DNA of 64,000 nucleotides from an uncultured Clostridia bacterium. GTDB lineage: Bacteria; Bacillota; Clostridia; Oscillospirales; Ruminococcaceae. Under the pieces are notes generated by a model. The model had not been told where the DNA came from and did not search any database. It worked only from the letters and a program-made list of their open reading frames with translations. A program made the translations under genes and the position numbers. The DNA is taken from positions 1 to 64,000 of the forward strand of contig CANPYZ010000002.1 in the NCBI GenBank assembly GCA_947589035.1, in the 5' to 3' direction. Shown here one piece after another: positions 1 to 7,589 of the stretch (positions within the stretch are counted from its first letter, which is position 1; the number at the start of each line of letters is the position of its first letter).

Positions 1-99
1 TCTGACAGAGTTTATCATTGCTCTGTATGTGGACTTGTGATTGACAGGGATTTTCAGGCAAGTGTGAATTTAATGCGCTACAAAAAACTCATTGCATAG
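1..99 (+). pseudogene. tnpB: C-terminal end of a TnpB nuclease (runs off the window)
   Basis: The reading frame enters from outside the window and ends at TAG 97-99. The 32 visible residues carry the second half of the zinc ribbon (CSVCG) followed by IDRDFQASVNL, the RuvC-III segment of TnpB that supplies the last catalytic Asp. The same segment in the IStron tnpB at 2258-3442 reads IDRDFNASLNL. The rest of the gene, and whether it is intact, cannot be seen. It belongs to the same element as the omega-RNA-like right end that follows. TnpB is an RNA-guided DNA nuclease of IS605/IS607-type transposons. Confidence 0.85.
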
Positions 100-270
100 C
101 TAAAACAAATGCAATTGGTGTGTACCGATACGTTAGTCGGGAATTTACGCCTTCGGAGTGTTATCTCAAACGTGAGTAGAAATTATTTGCGATTTCAAAA
201 ACGGACACAATGAACAAGGAATGAAACATAAAAGTTTGTTTTACAACTTTTTATCAGTTTTCAGTAACGG
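100..270 (+). mobile_element. Right end and omega-RNA region of a TnpB-type transposon
   Basis: From 120 to 270 the sequence is nearly identical to 40395-40545 and 51149-51301, so these are copies of one transposon right end. A homologous but diverged block lies at about 3450-3607 in the IStron. By family knowledge, the region 3' of tnpB encodes the omega-RNA scaffold, and the guide is the flanking DNA just past the right end. A hairpin with AAAAGTT and AACTTTT arms lies near the end, and the terminus reads AACGG. It stops 6 bp before the cellulase ATG at 277. The boundary comes from comparing copies and could be off by 2-3 bp. Confidence 0.75.
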
Positions 271-276
271 AAAAAC

Positions 277-1604
277 ATGAAACGTTCTTTGAAAAATCAA
301 TTCAAGGCGGTAATGCTTGCGGCTTCTGTTTTAATAGCAAGCACAGTGCCGTTGTTTCATTCAGTGCAGGCTTCTGCCGAATTAACCGAAAAAGATAATT
401 TCGCCCGTTTGTTACAGCATTCTATGTATTTTTACGATGCGAACATGTGCGGAACAGGAGTAGAAGAAAATACTCGTTTGTCGTGGCGTGGGAATTGTCA
501 TGCTTATGATGCACAAGTACCGTTACAGCCTATGGACGAAAAAAGCGTTGGCACGAATCTTTCACAAGCGTTTATTGACCAGTATAAAGACGTGCTTGAC
601 CCAGATGGGGACGGTTGCGTTGACGTTGCCGGAGGTTTCCACGATGCCGGAGACCATGTAGAATTTGGTATGCCGGAAAATTACGCCGCTGCAACTTTAG
701 GCTGGGGATATTATGAATTTCGTGATGCCTATCAGGAAACAAAACAAGATGACCATATTGAAACGTTGCTGAGATATTTCAATGATTATTTAATGAAGTG
801 TACATTTTTAGATAGTACTGGGAAAGTCGTTGCGCATTGCTATCAGGTTGGCGACGGCGATATTGACCACGCTGTCTGGCAGTCTCCGGAAGTGGATACT
901 ATGGCAAGACCGGCGTTTTTCTTAACAGACGAAAAACCGCAAGTGGATTATGTGACTTCAGCAGCGGCTTCTTTGACAATTAATTATTTGAATTTCAAAG
1001 ATACTGACCCAGAATACGCAGAGAAATCTTTAACTTATGCGAAAGCGTTATATGATTTCGCATGGAAACATATTTCAGCATATCCTGTCGGGGAAGGTGA
1101 CGATTTCCTGAAAAGTGATAACGACGACGGACCGAAACAATATTATTTATCCAATAAATGGGAAGATGATTTCGTCTGGTCGGCTGCATGGCTGTATATT
1201 GCTACAGGGAATGTGGAATATCTGAATAATTGCCTTCCTTATGTGGATTATTACGCTCCGCCTGGTTGGGCGTATTGCTGGAATGATGTCTGGAGCGGTG
1301 CGAATACGTTATTAGGCATTATTGACTTGCAGCACCCGGAATTGAATTTACAAGACATGTACCGCAGCGCACAAGGGAAAAATCAATATGATGATGCGGA
1401 TTTCTGGCTTCAGATTGAAAAAGCGATGCAGACATGGCAGAATAATTATTCCACGCCGCAAGGGTACGCCTTCATGAGTACATGGGGAAGTGCAAGATAT
1501 GACACAGCAATGCAATTAGTGTCATTGATTTACGACAAATATAAAAATAATGACAAGCCGAGTTCCGGAAGTGAATGGTCAAAAAAACAAATGGAATATT
1601 TAAT
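277..1604 (+). CDS. GH9 cellulase, 5' exon (signal peptide and most of the catalytic domain)
   Basis: Encodes residues 1-442 of a secreted endoglucanase-type glycoside hydrolase family 9 enzyme. Residues 1 to about 34 form a signal peptide (basic N-terminus, AVMLAASVLIAS core, cut near QASA). The motif GGFHDAGDHVEF carries the catalytic Asp pair of GH9. The frame continues to a stop at 1612-1614, but that stretch is already IStron, and the family's C-terminal part with the catalytic Glu lies beyond the insertion in the same frame. The 5' exon ends UAUUUAAU, which pairs with an internal guide sequence in the intron. The start is the ATG at 277; only a weak ribosome-binding site (ACGG) is present, and the sequence upstream is transposon, so native promoter and leader are probably lost or replaced. 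Confidence 0.88.
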
Positions 1605-2115
1605 GGGTAACTAAACAGTTACAATAAATAAATAAAAATTTATTGAAATGAATACCCTTTGTATCGTGCAAACGGTGCAAACTCAACGTTAAATGCTTTT
1701 AATCCCTAAGAGCTCACAACCGAAACAGTAGCCGGAAACGGCAAGCTGAGTAAAAATAAAATAACTACGGTGAGAAATCAGAAAAAACAGTGAGATGACC
1801 TAAGCTGAAAAAAAGCCAAACCGTGCTGATGAAAGGCGTAGCGTGACACATCAGAAACGTTGGTGCTAAGGGTTTTGACAATGGGTGTTTAGCAGGGAAA
1901 GCCCTAAACAGAAAGTAAATATTTTCTGCATGGGAGACCCCCAACGACTATTTCCTTGAGGGAAAGTAAAGCCGCAAGCGAATGGCGAAAGAAAAATGTT
2001 GCCCTATAATTGCAGAATTATAGGTGAAGATATAGTCTACGCTCATGTGAAAGCATGAGAGGTCTGCCAGTAATGGTAAGACTGCATCAGAAGTTGCGCT
2101 TTGATGTGAATGAGA
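1605..2115 (+). ncRNA. Group I self-splicing intron, 5' catalytic part
   Basis: Recognised from pairings. P1: 5'-exon UAUUUAAU (1597-1604) pairs over 8 bp with GUUAAAUG (1688-1695), ending in the U-G wobble typical of group I 5' splice sites. P7: GACUAU (1946-1951) pairs perfectly with AUAGUC (2032-2037) inside GAAGAUAUAGUCU, the conserved S element. A GCCG-GAAA-CGGC hairpin near 1730 fits P5. A P9-like hairpin joins CUCAUG (2042-2047) and CAUGAG (2054-2059). The distance from splice site to guide sequence (about 83 nt) is long because the transposon left end sits inside the P1 loop. The 3' splice site lies about 1.5 kb on, past tnpB. Joined to the exons, the ribozyme should remove the element from cellulase mRNA. 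Confidence 0.85.
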
Positions 2116-2213
2116 TAAATATATATATTATTTTTAAAAATTTGAACATATCTATTGACAAAAGTTCATGATTATGCCATAATAGAATAAGAATTAAGTT
2201 TTAATGAGGTGTA

Positions 2214-2267
2214 ATGATGAAATTGATAGGTGAATTTGCTAAAGAGGTGACCGGCGAATGTGGATAG
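2214..2267 (+). pseudogene. Short leader ORF, possible remnant of an IS607-type tnpA
   Basis: Seventeen codons starting ATGATG with GAGGTG just upstream, ending in TAG that overlaps the tnpB start at 2258 by 10 nt. The peptide contains LIGEFAKEV. IS607-family TnpA serine recombinases begin with a MerR-like helix of the form IGEFAKLxGV, and their tnpA stop typically overlaps the tnpB start. The inference is an internally deleted tnpA that kept its start, stop and translational coupling. It is too short for a firm assignment. If it is not a remnant, it is still a plausible coupling leader for tnpB. Confidence 0.4.
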
Positions 2268-3442
2268 CAAAGAAAGTCCGCCTGAAGCCGACACCTGAAC
2301 AGGAGATTTTATTCCGGAAAAGTGCCGGAATATCTCGTTGGGCATATAATTATTTTCTTGCGGAAAATGACCGTGTTTATCGGGAATATCTGGAAAACGG
2401 CGAAACAGGAAAAAAATATATCCTTGCGGGTGAGGTTCGGAAACAAATTACTGTTTTGAAGAAAACAACTTGCAAATGGCTTGCAGAAGTCGGTTGCAAC
2501 GTGACGAAACAAGCAGTAAAAGATGCATGGAATGCATTAGAAAGATTTTTCAACGGCGTTTCCGGCAGACCTTGCTATAAGGCAAAACACAAGACAAAAT
2601 TATCTTTTTATGTGAATTATGAAACTCTCTCCAGAAAAAATGGCGGTTTTCACGGTGAAAAGATAGGCTTTGTGAGGACTTCCGAACCGTTGCCAAAATT
2701 ACCCAAAGGAACAAAATACGCTGACCCGCATATTTCCTTTGACGGAAAATATTGGTACTTATCCGTGCAATATGAAATTCCTGAACAACAAGAAAAACTG
2801 ACAGACGAAAGTCTCGGCATTGACTTAGGCATTAAGCATTTAGCCGTTTGTTCAAACGGGAAAACTTATGAAAATATTAACTATTCTCGTGAAGTTAAGC
2901 GGCTGAAAAAAGTCTTAAAACGGCAACAACGGAAATTATCCCGAATGATGGAAGCTAATATTTCAGGCTATAAAACAGTGAACGGGAAAAGGATTCCCAT
3001 TTTCATTAGACCGTTACAAGATTGCCGAAATTTTCAGAAACAAAAGAGCATCATAAAATTACTGCACAGAAGACTTGTGAACATCAGAAATAATTATTTA
3101 CATCAGACCACAACCGAAATCGTGAAAACCAAGCCTTTTCGGATTGTGATGGAAACATTGAATGTAAAAGGCATGATGAAGAACAAGCACCTTGCAAAGG
3201 CAATTCAAGAACAGAAATTTTATGAGTTCAAGCGTCAGATTGCTTATAAATGCTTAAAATATGGAATTTCTTTCGTTGAAGTTCCAGCATTCTATCCAAG
3301 TTCGAAAACTTGTTCATGTTGCGGAAAAATCAAACATAATTTGAAACTTTCCGAACGGGTTTATAAGTGCGAAACATGCGGACTTGAAATAGACAGAGAT
3401 TTTAATGCGAGTTTAAATTTAGCAAATTATGCATTAGCATAA
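2258..3442 (+). CDS. tnpB: TnpB RNA-guided nuclease of the IStron
   Basis: A full-length TnpB of 394 aa, ancestor-type of Cas12. The N-terminus (AKKVRLKPTPEQ, then WAYNYFL) matches the family. RuvC-I Asp lies in GIDLGIKHLAV near residue 189, RuvC-II Glu in METLNVKGM near 299, and RuvC-III Asp in IDRDFNASLNL near 379. A four-cysteine zinc ribbon (CSCCG and CETCG) sits between the last two. All catalytic residues are present, so the nuclease looks active. In such elements TnpB uses the omega-RNA made from the right end to cut the empty donor site and so favours retention. No intact transposase is nearby, so mobility would depend on a TnpA in trans. Start is the ATG overlapping the short leader ORF. 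Confidence 0.95.
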   Translation: MWIAKKVRLKPTPEQEILFRKSAGISRWAYNYFLAENDRVYREYLENGETGKKYILAGEVRKQITVLKKTTCKWLAEVGCNVTKQAVKDAWNALERFFNGVSGRPCYKAKHKTKLSFYVNYETLSRKNGGFHGEKIGFVRTSEPLPKLPKGTKYADPHISFDGKYWYLSVQYEIPEQQEKLTDESLGIDLGIKHLAVCSNGKTYENINYSREVKRLKKVLKRQQRKLSRMMEANISGYKTVNGKRIPIFIRPLQDCRNFQKQKSIIKLLHRRLVNIRNNYLHQTTTEIVKTKPFRIVMETLNVKGMMKNKHLAKAIQEQKFYEFKRQIAYKCLKYGISFVEVPAFYPSSKTCSCCGKIKHNLKLSERVYKCETCGLEIDRDFNASLNLANYALA

Positions 3443-3449
3443 TAAAAAA

Positions 3450-3607
3450 ATACCTATCGCTACTGGGAAATTTACGCCTGTGGAGTGTCACACCAACTAA
3501 GAGTAGCTCCGGCAAAATTGGACACAATGAAACAGGAAGATATTTTGTGAAGAATATCACAGTATAGATATATTTAATTTTTACAAATTTGTATATATTT
3601 ATCGTAG
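3450..3607 (+). ncRNA. Omega-RNA scaffold and intron 3' end of the IStron
   Basis: Downstream of tnpB, the block around GGGAAATTTACGCC, GGAGTGT and AAGAGTAG resembles the right ends at 120-270, 40395-40545 and 51149-51301 (GGGAATTTACGCC, GGAGTGT, TGAGTAG), including GGACACAATGAA. This is the expected place of the omega-RNA, and a GATATT/AATATC hairpin follows. The guide would be the 3' exon beginning AGATAATGATATT. In an IStron the same nucleotides must serve as 3' end of the intron and as guide scaffold, so splicing and guide maturation compete. Start and end are approximate. Confidence 0.65.
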
Positions 3608-4781
3608 CGGAGATAATGATATTACCTATTTGGAAAAAGGCGGAAACGAACACGGCAGCCGTTGTTTTATTGTGGGATTCAATGAAAATTCCTGTAAATA
3701 TCCACATCACAGAGCAGCTTCCGGTTTAACGAAAGCGGAAGACCCTGCCGAACAGAGACATGTATTATATGGTGCATTAGTCGGAGGACCTGACGGAAAC
3801 GATGCACATTTTGATGTAACTTCTGACTGGACATATAATGAAGTAACCATTGACTATAACGCCGCTTTTGTCGGAGCGGCTGCCGGATTATATCATTTTT
3901 ACGGAAGTCCGGAAGACCCGATTGATGAAAATTTCCCTCCGGAAGAAGAAAATTCCGGCGAAAATGGCGGTAATGCTTACTGGGTGGAAGCCTTTGCGGT
4001 AGATGATTTACACGATGACGGCGCAGGCGTAACGAAAATTTCTTTCACGGTGCGTACAGATTCGAATAAGCCTTCAGATAACATTTCCGTGAGATATTAT
4101 TTCAATGCGGAAGAAATTGCGAATATTAGTTCTGTTACGGCAAGTGAACTCTATGACCAGTCTAACGTGGAAGCCGGTGAAGATGGTGCTGACGGCATTG
4201 TTTCAGGACCATTCAAATATGACAAGGCAGAAAATACTTACTACATAGAAGTAAGTTGGGACGGCTATAAAATTGCCAATTCCGGAAAGAAATATCAATT
4301 TTCCATGGGCATGTATTACGGCGATACATGGAACCCGAAAAATGACTACAGCTATCAGGATTTACCTGTATTAACCGATAATGATATGTTTGGGGATAAT
4401 CATGAAACGAAAACTGACCGTATTTGCGTTTATGACAACGGTGTTTTAGTTGGCGGAACTGAACCGGATGGTTCAACCGTTCAGCCGGAAATTCCTGAAC
4501 CGACAGCGAACACGGAAGAAACAACTTCTGAACCTGTTTCTGAAACCACTTCTGAAACAACAACCACTTCCGGAACAGATTCCGTGAAATTAGGTGATGT
4601 TGACCTGAACGGAGGAATTGACATTTTAGATGTTATTCTTCTGAACAGAAGTGTTTTAGGGAAATCAGTTCTTTCCGATGTGCAGAAGAAAAATGCCGAT
4701 GTAGATTTTAACGGAACACCAGAACCGGCAGATGCGTTAATGATTATGAAATATATCGTCAAAATCATTGAAGAATTTTAA
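3608..4781 (+). CDS. GH9 cellulase, 3' exon (end of catalytic domain, CBM3-like module, dockerin)
   Basis: In frame with the 5' exon after removal of the IStron, giving about 833 aa in total. It opens with GDNDITY, continues with the GH9 motif RCFIVGFNENS and PHHRAASG, and holds NEVTIDYNAAFVG with the catalytic Glu. Then comes a beta-rich module (AYWVEAFAVDD, ISVRYYFN, NTYYIEVSW) resembling CBM3, a Ser/Thr/Glu linker, and a type I dockerin with two calcium-loop repeats (GDVDLNGGIDILDVILLNRSVLG and ADVDFNGTPEPADALMIMKYIV). The dockerin implies assembly on a cellulosome scaffoldin. A TTG at 3630 could give an intron-free start, but it lacks a signal peptide and a ribosome-binding site, so splicing is the better reading. 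Confidence 0.88.
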
Positions 4782-4786
4782 TTTCA

Positions 4787-4819
4787 GACTGCTGCATAGC
4801 TTGTGCAGCAGTTTTTTTG
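4787..4819 (+). terminator. Terminator of the GH9 gene
   Basis: Stem with CTGCTGCA and TGCAGCAG arms followed by a run of seven T, directly after the dockerin stop. Confidence 0.9.
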
Positions 4820-4936
4820 TAAAATTTTCAAAAAAAATTACAGATTGCTGAATTTTTAAGTTTTGTTTAAGATTACTCCTGTATACTGTAACTGTAATCA
4901 AAAAACAGAACCCGTTCAGGGAAAGGAGTCTTACTT

Positions 4937-5749
4937 ATGGCAATCAGTACATTCATGAGAAAAGAACTGAAATATATGCTGTCTATGGAACAGTACGAAG
5001 CACTTTTAGAAAAGATTCATCAGCACATGAATCCGGATAAATTCTGTGTTGGCGGCAAAGATTACGGCATTTACAATGTATATTATGATACGCCGGACGA
5101 CTATTTAATCCGTAATTCTTTGAGCAAGCCCTGCTACAAAGAAAAAATTCGTCTCCGGAGTTACGCTTCTCCGGCAAACCCTGACGACAGAGCGTTTCTT
5201 GAAATTAAGAAGAAAATTAATGGCGTTGTCACGAAAAGAAGAGTAACTTTAACACTTGCGGAAGCAGATGCCTATTTATCAAGAAGGCAAAAACCTGTGA
5301 ATTTATCAAATTATTTGCAGAAGCAAATTTTCAGTGAATTAGATGTGTTCATGGATCATTATGCAAATCTTCAGCCGAAACAGTACATTAGTTATCAGAG
5401 AAGTGCATTTTTCGGAAAAGATGACCCGAATTTCCGTTTAACGTTCGACCGTCAGATTACGGAACGGCGTTATGATTTATCATTAGAACTGCCGAGTTAC
5501 GGCGCACAGATTATTGCACCGAATCAAAGATTAATGGAAGTGAAAATTTCCGGAGCAATGCCGTTATGGCTTGCGGAAGCAATGTCTGAATTGCAAATTC
5601 AGCATATTAGTTTTTCTAAATATGGAAGAGCTTACACTCGCTTTATTCGGGAACAGCTTTATGCAGAAAGAAAACCGAAAATTACAAAAACCTCCAGAAT
5701 TATTCAGACGAAAAATCCTGCTGTACTTTATCAGAAGGGAGGAATGTAA
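4937..5749 (+). CDS. VTC-domain protein (polyphosphate-polymerase-like)
   Basis: 270 aa, soluble, matching the VTC fold of the CYTH/triphosphate-tunnel group. The family's basic tunnel residues are visible: RKELKY at the N-terminus, KEKIRLRSY near 75, FLEIKKK near 95, KRRV, RLTFDRQI near 175 and LMEVKIS near 200. In fungi this domain makes polyphosphate; in Firmicutes the bacterial form is usually linked to DUF4956 and sometimes to CotH-type proteins, with an unproven role. It forms an operon with the next gene (stop and start share one base). Start ATG has AAAGGAG 8 nt upstream. It sits just behind a dockerin protein, so a cell-surface role is conceivable but not shown. Confidence 0.88.
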   Translation: MAISTFMRKELKYMLSMEQYEALLEKIHQHMNPDKFCVGGKDYGIYNVYYDTPDDYLIRNSLSKPCYKEKIRLRSYASPANPDDRAFLEIKKKINGVVTKRRVTLTLAEADAYLSRRQKPVNLSNYLQKQIFSELDVFMDHYANLQPKQYISYQRSAFFGKDDPNFRLTFDRQITERRYDLSLELPSYGAQIIAPNQRLMEVKISGAMPLWLAEAMSELQIQHISFSKYGRAYTRFIREQLYAERKPKITKTSRIIQTKNPAVLYQKGGM

Positions 5750-6450
5750 TGATGTTTCATTCTGTTCTTTCGCAAGATGAATTGACAGGGCTTGTGAATT
5801 TAGAATTTGGCACGTTTAGTTTATTGTTAATTGCAGCGTTGGCAATTGGTTTCGGCATTAGTGCGGTGTATATGCTTACGCACAAAAAAGAAGGCTTTGC
5901 ACAAAGTTATGCAATTACGTTAATTATGTTACCACCGATTGTGGCAGTTTTGCTGATGTTAATTGACACAGTTGCCGGAGGTTTAGCATTGGCAGGGGTA
6001 TTCACATTAACCAGATTTAGAAGCATAGCGGCTGACCCGAAAGACGTTTGTTATGTTTTCATGGCAATGGCAAGCGGCGTAATTATCGGGGAAGGTTATC
6101 TCGCAGTAGCGATAATGTTTTTCATCGTCATGGCAATTGTGTTGTATGTGCTGAGTGCATTGAATTACGCTGCTCCGAAAACCAGCGACATGACGTTGAA
6201 AATTACTGTTCCGGAAGATTTGAATTATGAAAATCTTTTCGATGCTGTTCTGAATAAATATACCACGAGTTGGAAATTACGTCGGGTGAAAACAACGAAT
6301 TTCGGTTCATTATTTGACTGCATTTACAGCATTCAACTGCCTGATAATGTGGAACAGAAAAAATTCCTTGATGAATTGCGCACCCTTAACGGGAATATGA
6401 CTATTCAATTAACATTATTCCGTTATGAAGACAGAATTTATGAAAAATAA
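5749..6450 (+). CDS. DUF4956 membrane protein
   Basis: 233 aa with about four membrane segments in residues 20-150 (LLLIAALAIGFGISAVY, ITLIMLPPIVAVLLMLI, GLALAGVFTL, AIMFFIVMAIVLYVLSAL) and a cytosolic C-terminal domain of about 80 residues. The LTRFRSIAADPKDVCYVFMAMASGVIIGEGY segment is the DUF4956 signature. It is the usual partner of VTC-domain proteins, suggesting they work together at the membrane, perhaps as a channel or anchor. Two ATG codons (5749, 5752) both fit GGGAGG upstream. Exact function unknown. Confidence 0.88.
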   Translation: MMFHSVLSQDELTGLVNLEFGTFSLLLIAALAIGFGISAVYMLTHKKEGFAQSYAITLIMLPPIVAVLLMLIDTVAGGLALAGVFTLTRFRSIAADPKDVCYVFMAMASGVIIGEGYLAVAIMFFIVMAIVLYVLSALNYAAPKTSDMTLKITVPEDLNYENLFDAVLNKYTTSWKLRRVKTTNFGSLFDCIYSIQLPDNVEQKKFLDELRTLNGNMTIQLTLFRYEDRIYEK

Positions 6451-6458
6451 ATTTTTTG

Positions 6459-6487
6459 CCGGATATGATTCACGTCCGGCGAAATTT
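6459..6487 (+). terminator. Terminator after the VTC/DUF4956 pair
   Basis: GCCGGA and TCCGGC arms around a loop, followed by a T-rich stretch. Confidence 0.7.
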
Positions 6488-6543
6488 TTTGGAAAATTTT
6501 TGAATTTTGTAGACAATAATTCAGAAATTTATACTATTAGCTA

Positions 6544-6572
6544 TTGACATTTTCCAGAAAATACAGTAAAAT
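6544..6572 (+). promoter_or_regulatory. Sigma-A-type promoter without a following ORF
   Basis: TTGACA (6544-6549), 17-bp spacer, TAAAAT (6567-6572). No reading frame follows before the next promoter at 6903; the transcript would be the candidate RNA below. Confidence 0.7.
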
Positions 6573-6578
6573 AAAAGA

Positions 6579-6866
6579 AACACAGTTCTTTAATTTTCAT
6601 TTGTTCCTGTGTGAAATCAGAAATGTCTCCCCTCTCAAACATTGATGAGTTTTTTCAGGAGTTCCAAACAAATTGAAAATGGGGCTGGTGTAGAAACAAA
6701 ATTTTTTAACTTTAGCGCAGTGAGAATTTTCTCAGTTAAAAAATTTCTCTTCATTATTACAGCTCGTAGTGCAGTGGACGAAAATGTCCGGAATTAAGCT
6801 GTAAAATAACATTTTTACCTTCCTCTTTATGAAAGCGTCCGACAATCTCAAGTCGGGCGTTTTTAT
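6579..6866 (+). ncRNA. Candidate structured small RNA, about 285 nt
   Basis: Between genes, with its own promoter and an intrinsic terminator (GCGTCCGAC and GTCGGGCGT arms, then T5). Helices visible by eye: TTTTCATTTGTTCCTG (about 6596-6611) with a near-complementary stretch around 6657-6680; a perfect 13-bp pair of AAATTTTTTAACT (6699-6711) and AGTTAAAAAATTT (6734-6746); and GGAC/GTCC inside an AGCT...AGCT arm near 6770-6800. No conserved peptide frame is seen. Family not recognised; size and promoter-terminator layout would suit a 6S-like or other regulatory RNA, but no signature was confirmed. Confidence 0.55.
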
Positions 6867-6902
6867 ACCCTGAAAAATTTGAAAAAATTTTTAATAAACC
6901 TC

Positions 6903-6931
6903 TTGACAAATTAAGAAATCCGTGTTATAAT
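6903..6931 (+). promoter_or_regulatory. Promoter of the RHH-like gene and clpB
   Basis: Consensus TTGACA (6903-6908), 17-bp spacer, TATAAT (6926-6931). No CIRCE repeat was seen, so classical HrcA control of clpB is not apparent. Confidence 0.85.
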
Positions 6932-6955
6932 TATGATTAGAAAGGAGATGATGAC

Positions 6956-7576
6956 TTGAAGAAAAGTATTTACAGTTTAGTTCTTTCGGACAGTGTCGTC
7001 AAAAAAGTGGATGAATTGGCGTATCAGCTTCACACAAGCCGTTCAAACGTCATCAATCAGGTTTTAGCGGAACATTTTTCCTGTGTCACGCCGGAAATGC
7101 GTATGCAGGCGATTTTTTCCGAAATGGAATCACTCGTTGAACATTTCCGTATTCCGGAACAGACTTCCGCACATGTGTTCGCCGTGCAAAGTCAATTAAA
7201 TTACCGGTATAAGCCGACAGTGCAGTATTTTGTGGAATTATACCGGAATCCGAAAACCCATGAAATAGGCAAATTAAAAGTTCAGCTCCGCACGCAGAAT
7301 CAAAAATTATTGCTTTTACTGGAGCAATTTTTTGAATTGTGGATTTTACTGGAACAGAAATATTTGCAAATCAATGCAAAATATGATTTAACTTCCGGAA
7401 AATTAGAACGCACGCTGCAAAATCCGGACGTTGACGAATTAGAATTTGGAAAATTGCTGAATGCGTATGTTCAGCGATTTGACAATTGCATGAAAGTATG
7501 GTTTGCGGAAGAATCACCCGAAGAACTGGAAAATATTTTCCAGAAAGAACTACAGCATACGCAAAAATTTATTTGA
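6956..7576 (+). CDS. Ribbon-helix-helix-like protein upstream of clpB
   Basis: 206 aa. Residues 1-45 (KKSIYSLVLSDSVVKKVDELAY then TSRSNVINQVLAEH) have the pattern of a CopG/MetJ-type ribbon-helix-helix DNA-binding fold: a short strand, a helix, a turn and a second helix. The remaining 160 residues are helical and Gln/Leu/Glu-rich with no recognised domain. It starts at TTG 6956 behind AAAGGAGATGATGAC. It ends 13 nt before the clpB ATG and shares its promoter, so an autoregulating repressor of this two-gene operon is plausible, though inferred only from fold and position. Confidence 0.7.
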   Translation: MKKSIYSLVLSDSVVKKVDELAYQLHTSRSNVINQVLAEHFSCVTPEMRMQAIFSEMESLVEHFRIPEQTSAHVFAVQSQLNYRYKPTVQYFVELYRNPKTHEIGKLKVQLRTQNQKLLLLLEQFFELWILLEQKYLQINAKYDLTSGKLERTLQNPDVDELEFGKLLNAYVQRFDNCMKVWFAEESPEELENIFQKELQHTQKFI

Positions 7577-7589
7577 GGAGGAAATTTTC

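Larger units (their letters stand above)
1605..3607 (+). mobile_element. IStron: group I intron fused to an IS607-like tnpB element
   Basis: A chimeric element of about 2 kb splits the GH9 gene. It contains a group I intron core in its 5' part, an intact tnpB and an omega-RNA-like right end. The left end starts at GGG (1605-1607) and the right end finishes at CGG (3608-3610). Recombination at a GG dinucleotide, as IS607 elements do, would give an empty site reading TTAATGGGAGATAAT, which restores the GH9 motif YLMGDN in frame. RNA splicing after U1604 and after G3607 would give YLIGDN, also in frame. The left end carries a hairpin with CAATAAAT and ATTTATTG arms. The intron calls rest on pairings read by eye; the exact 3' splice site is the least certain part. 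Confidence 0.82.

Noticed and set aside
995..1189. Minus-strand ORF inside the cellulase
   Set aside because: A shadow of the GH9 frame without a ribosome-binding site or family.
3630..4781. Independent CDS from TTG 3630 (383 aa)
   Set aside because: It lacks a signal peptide and ribosome-binding site, its first residues continue the GH9 fold of the upstream frame, and the intron boundaries give one joined protein.
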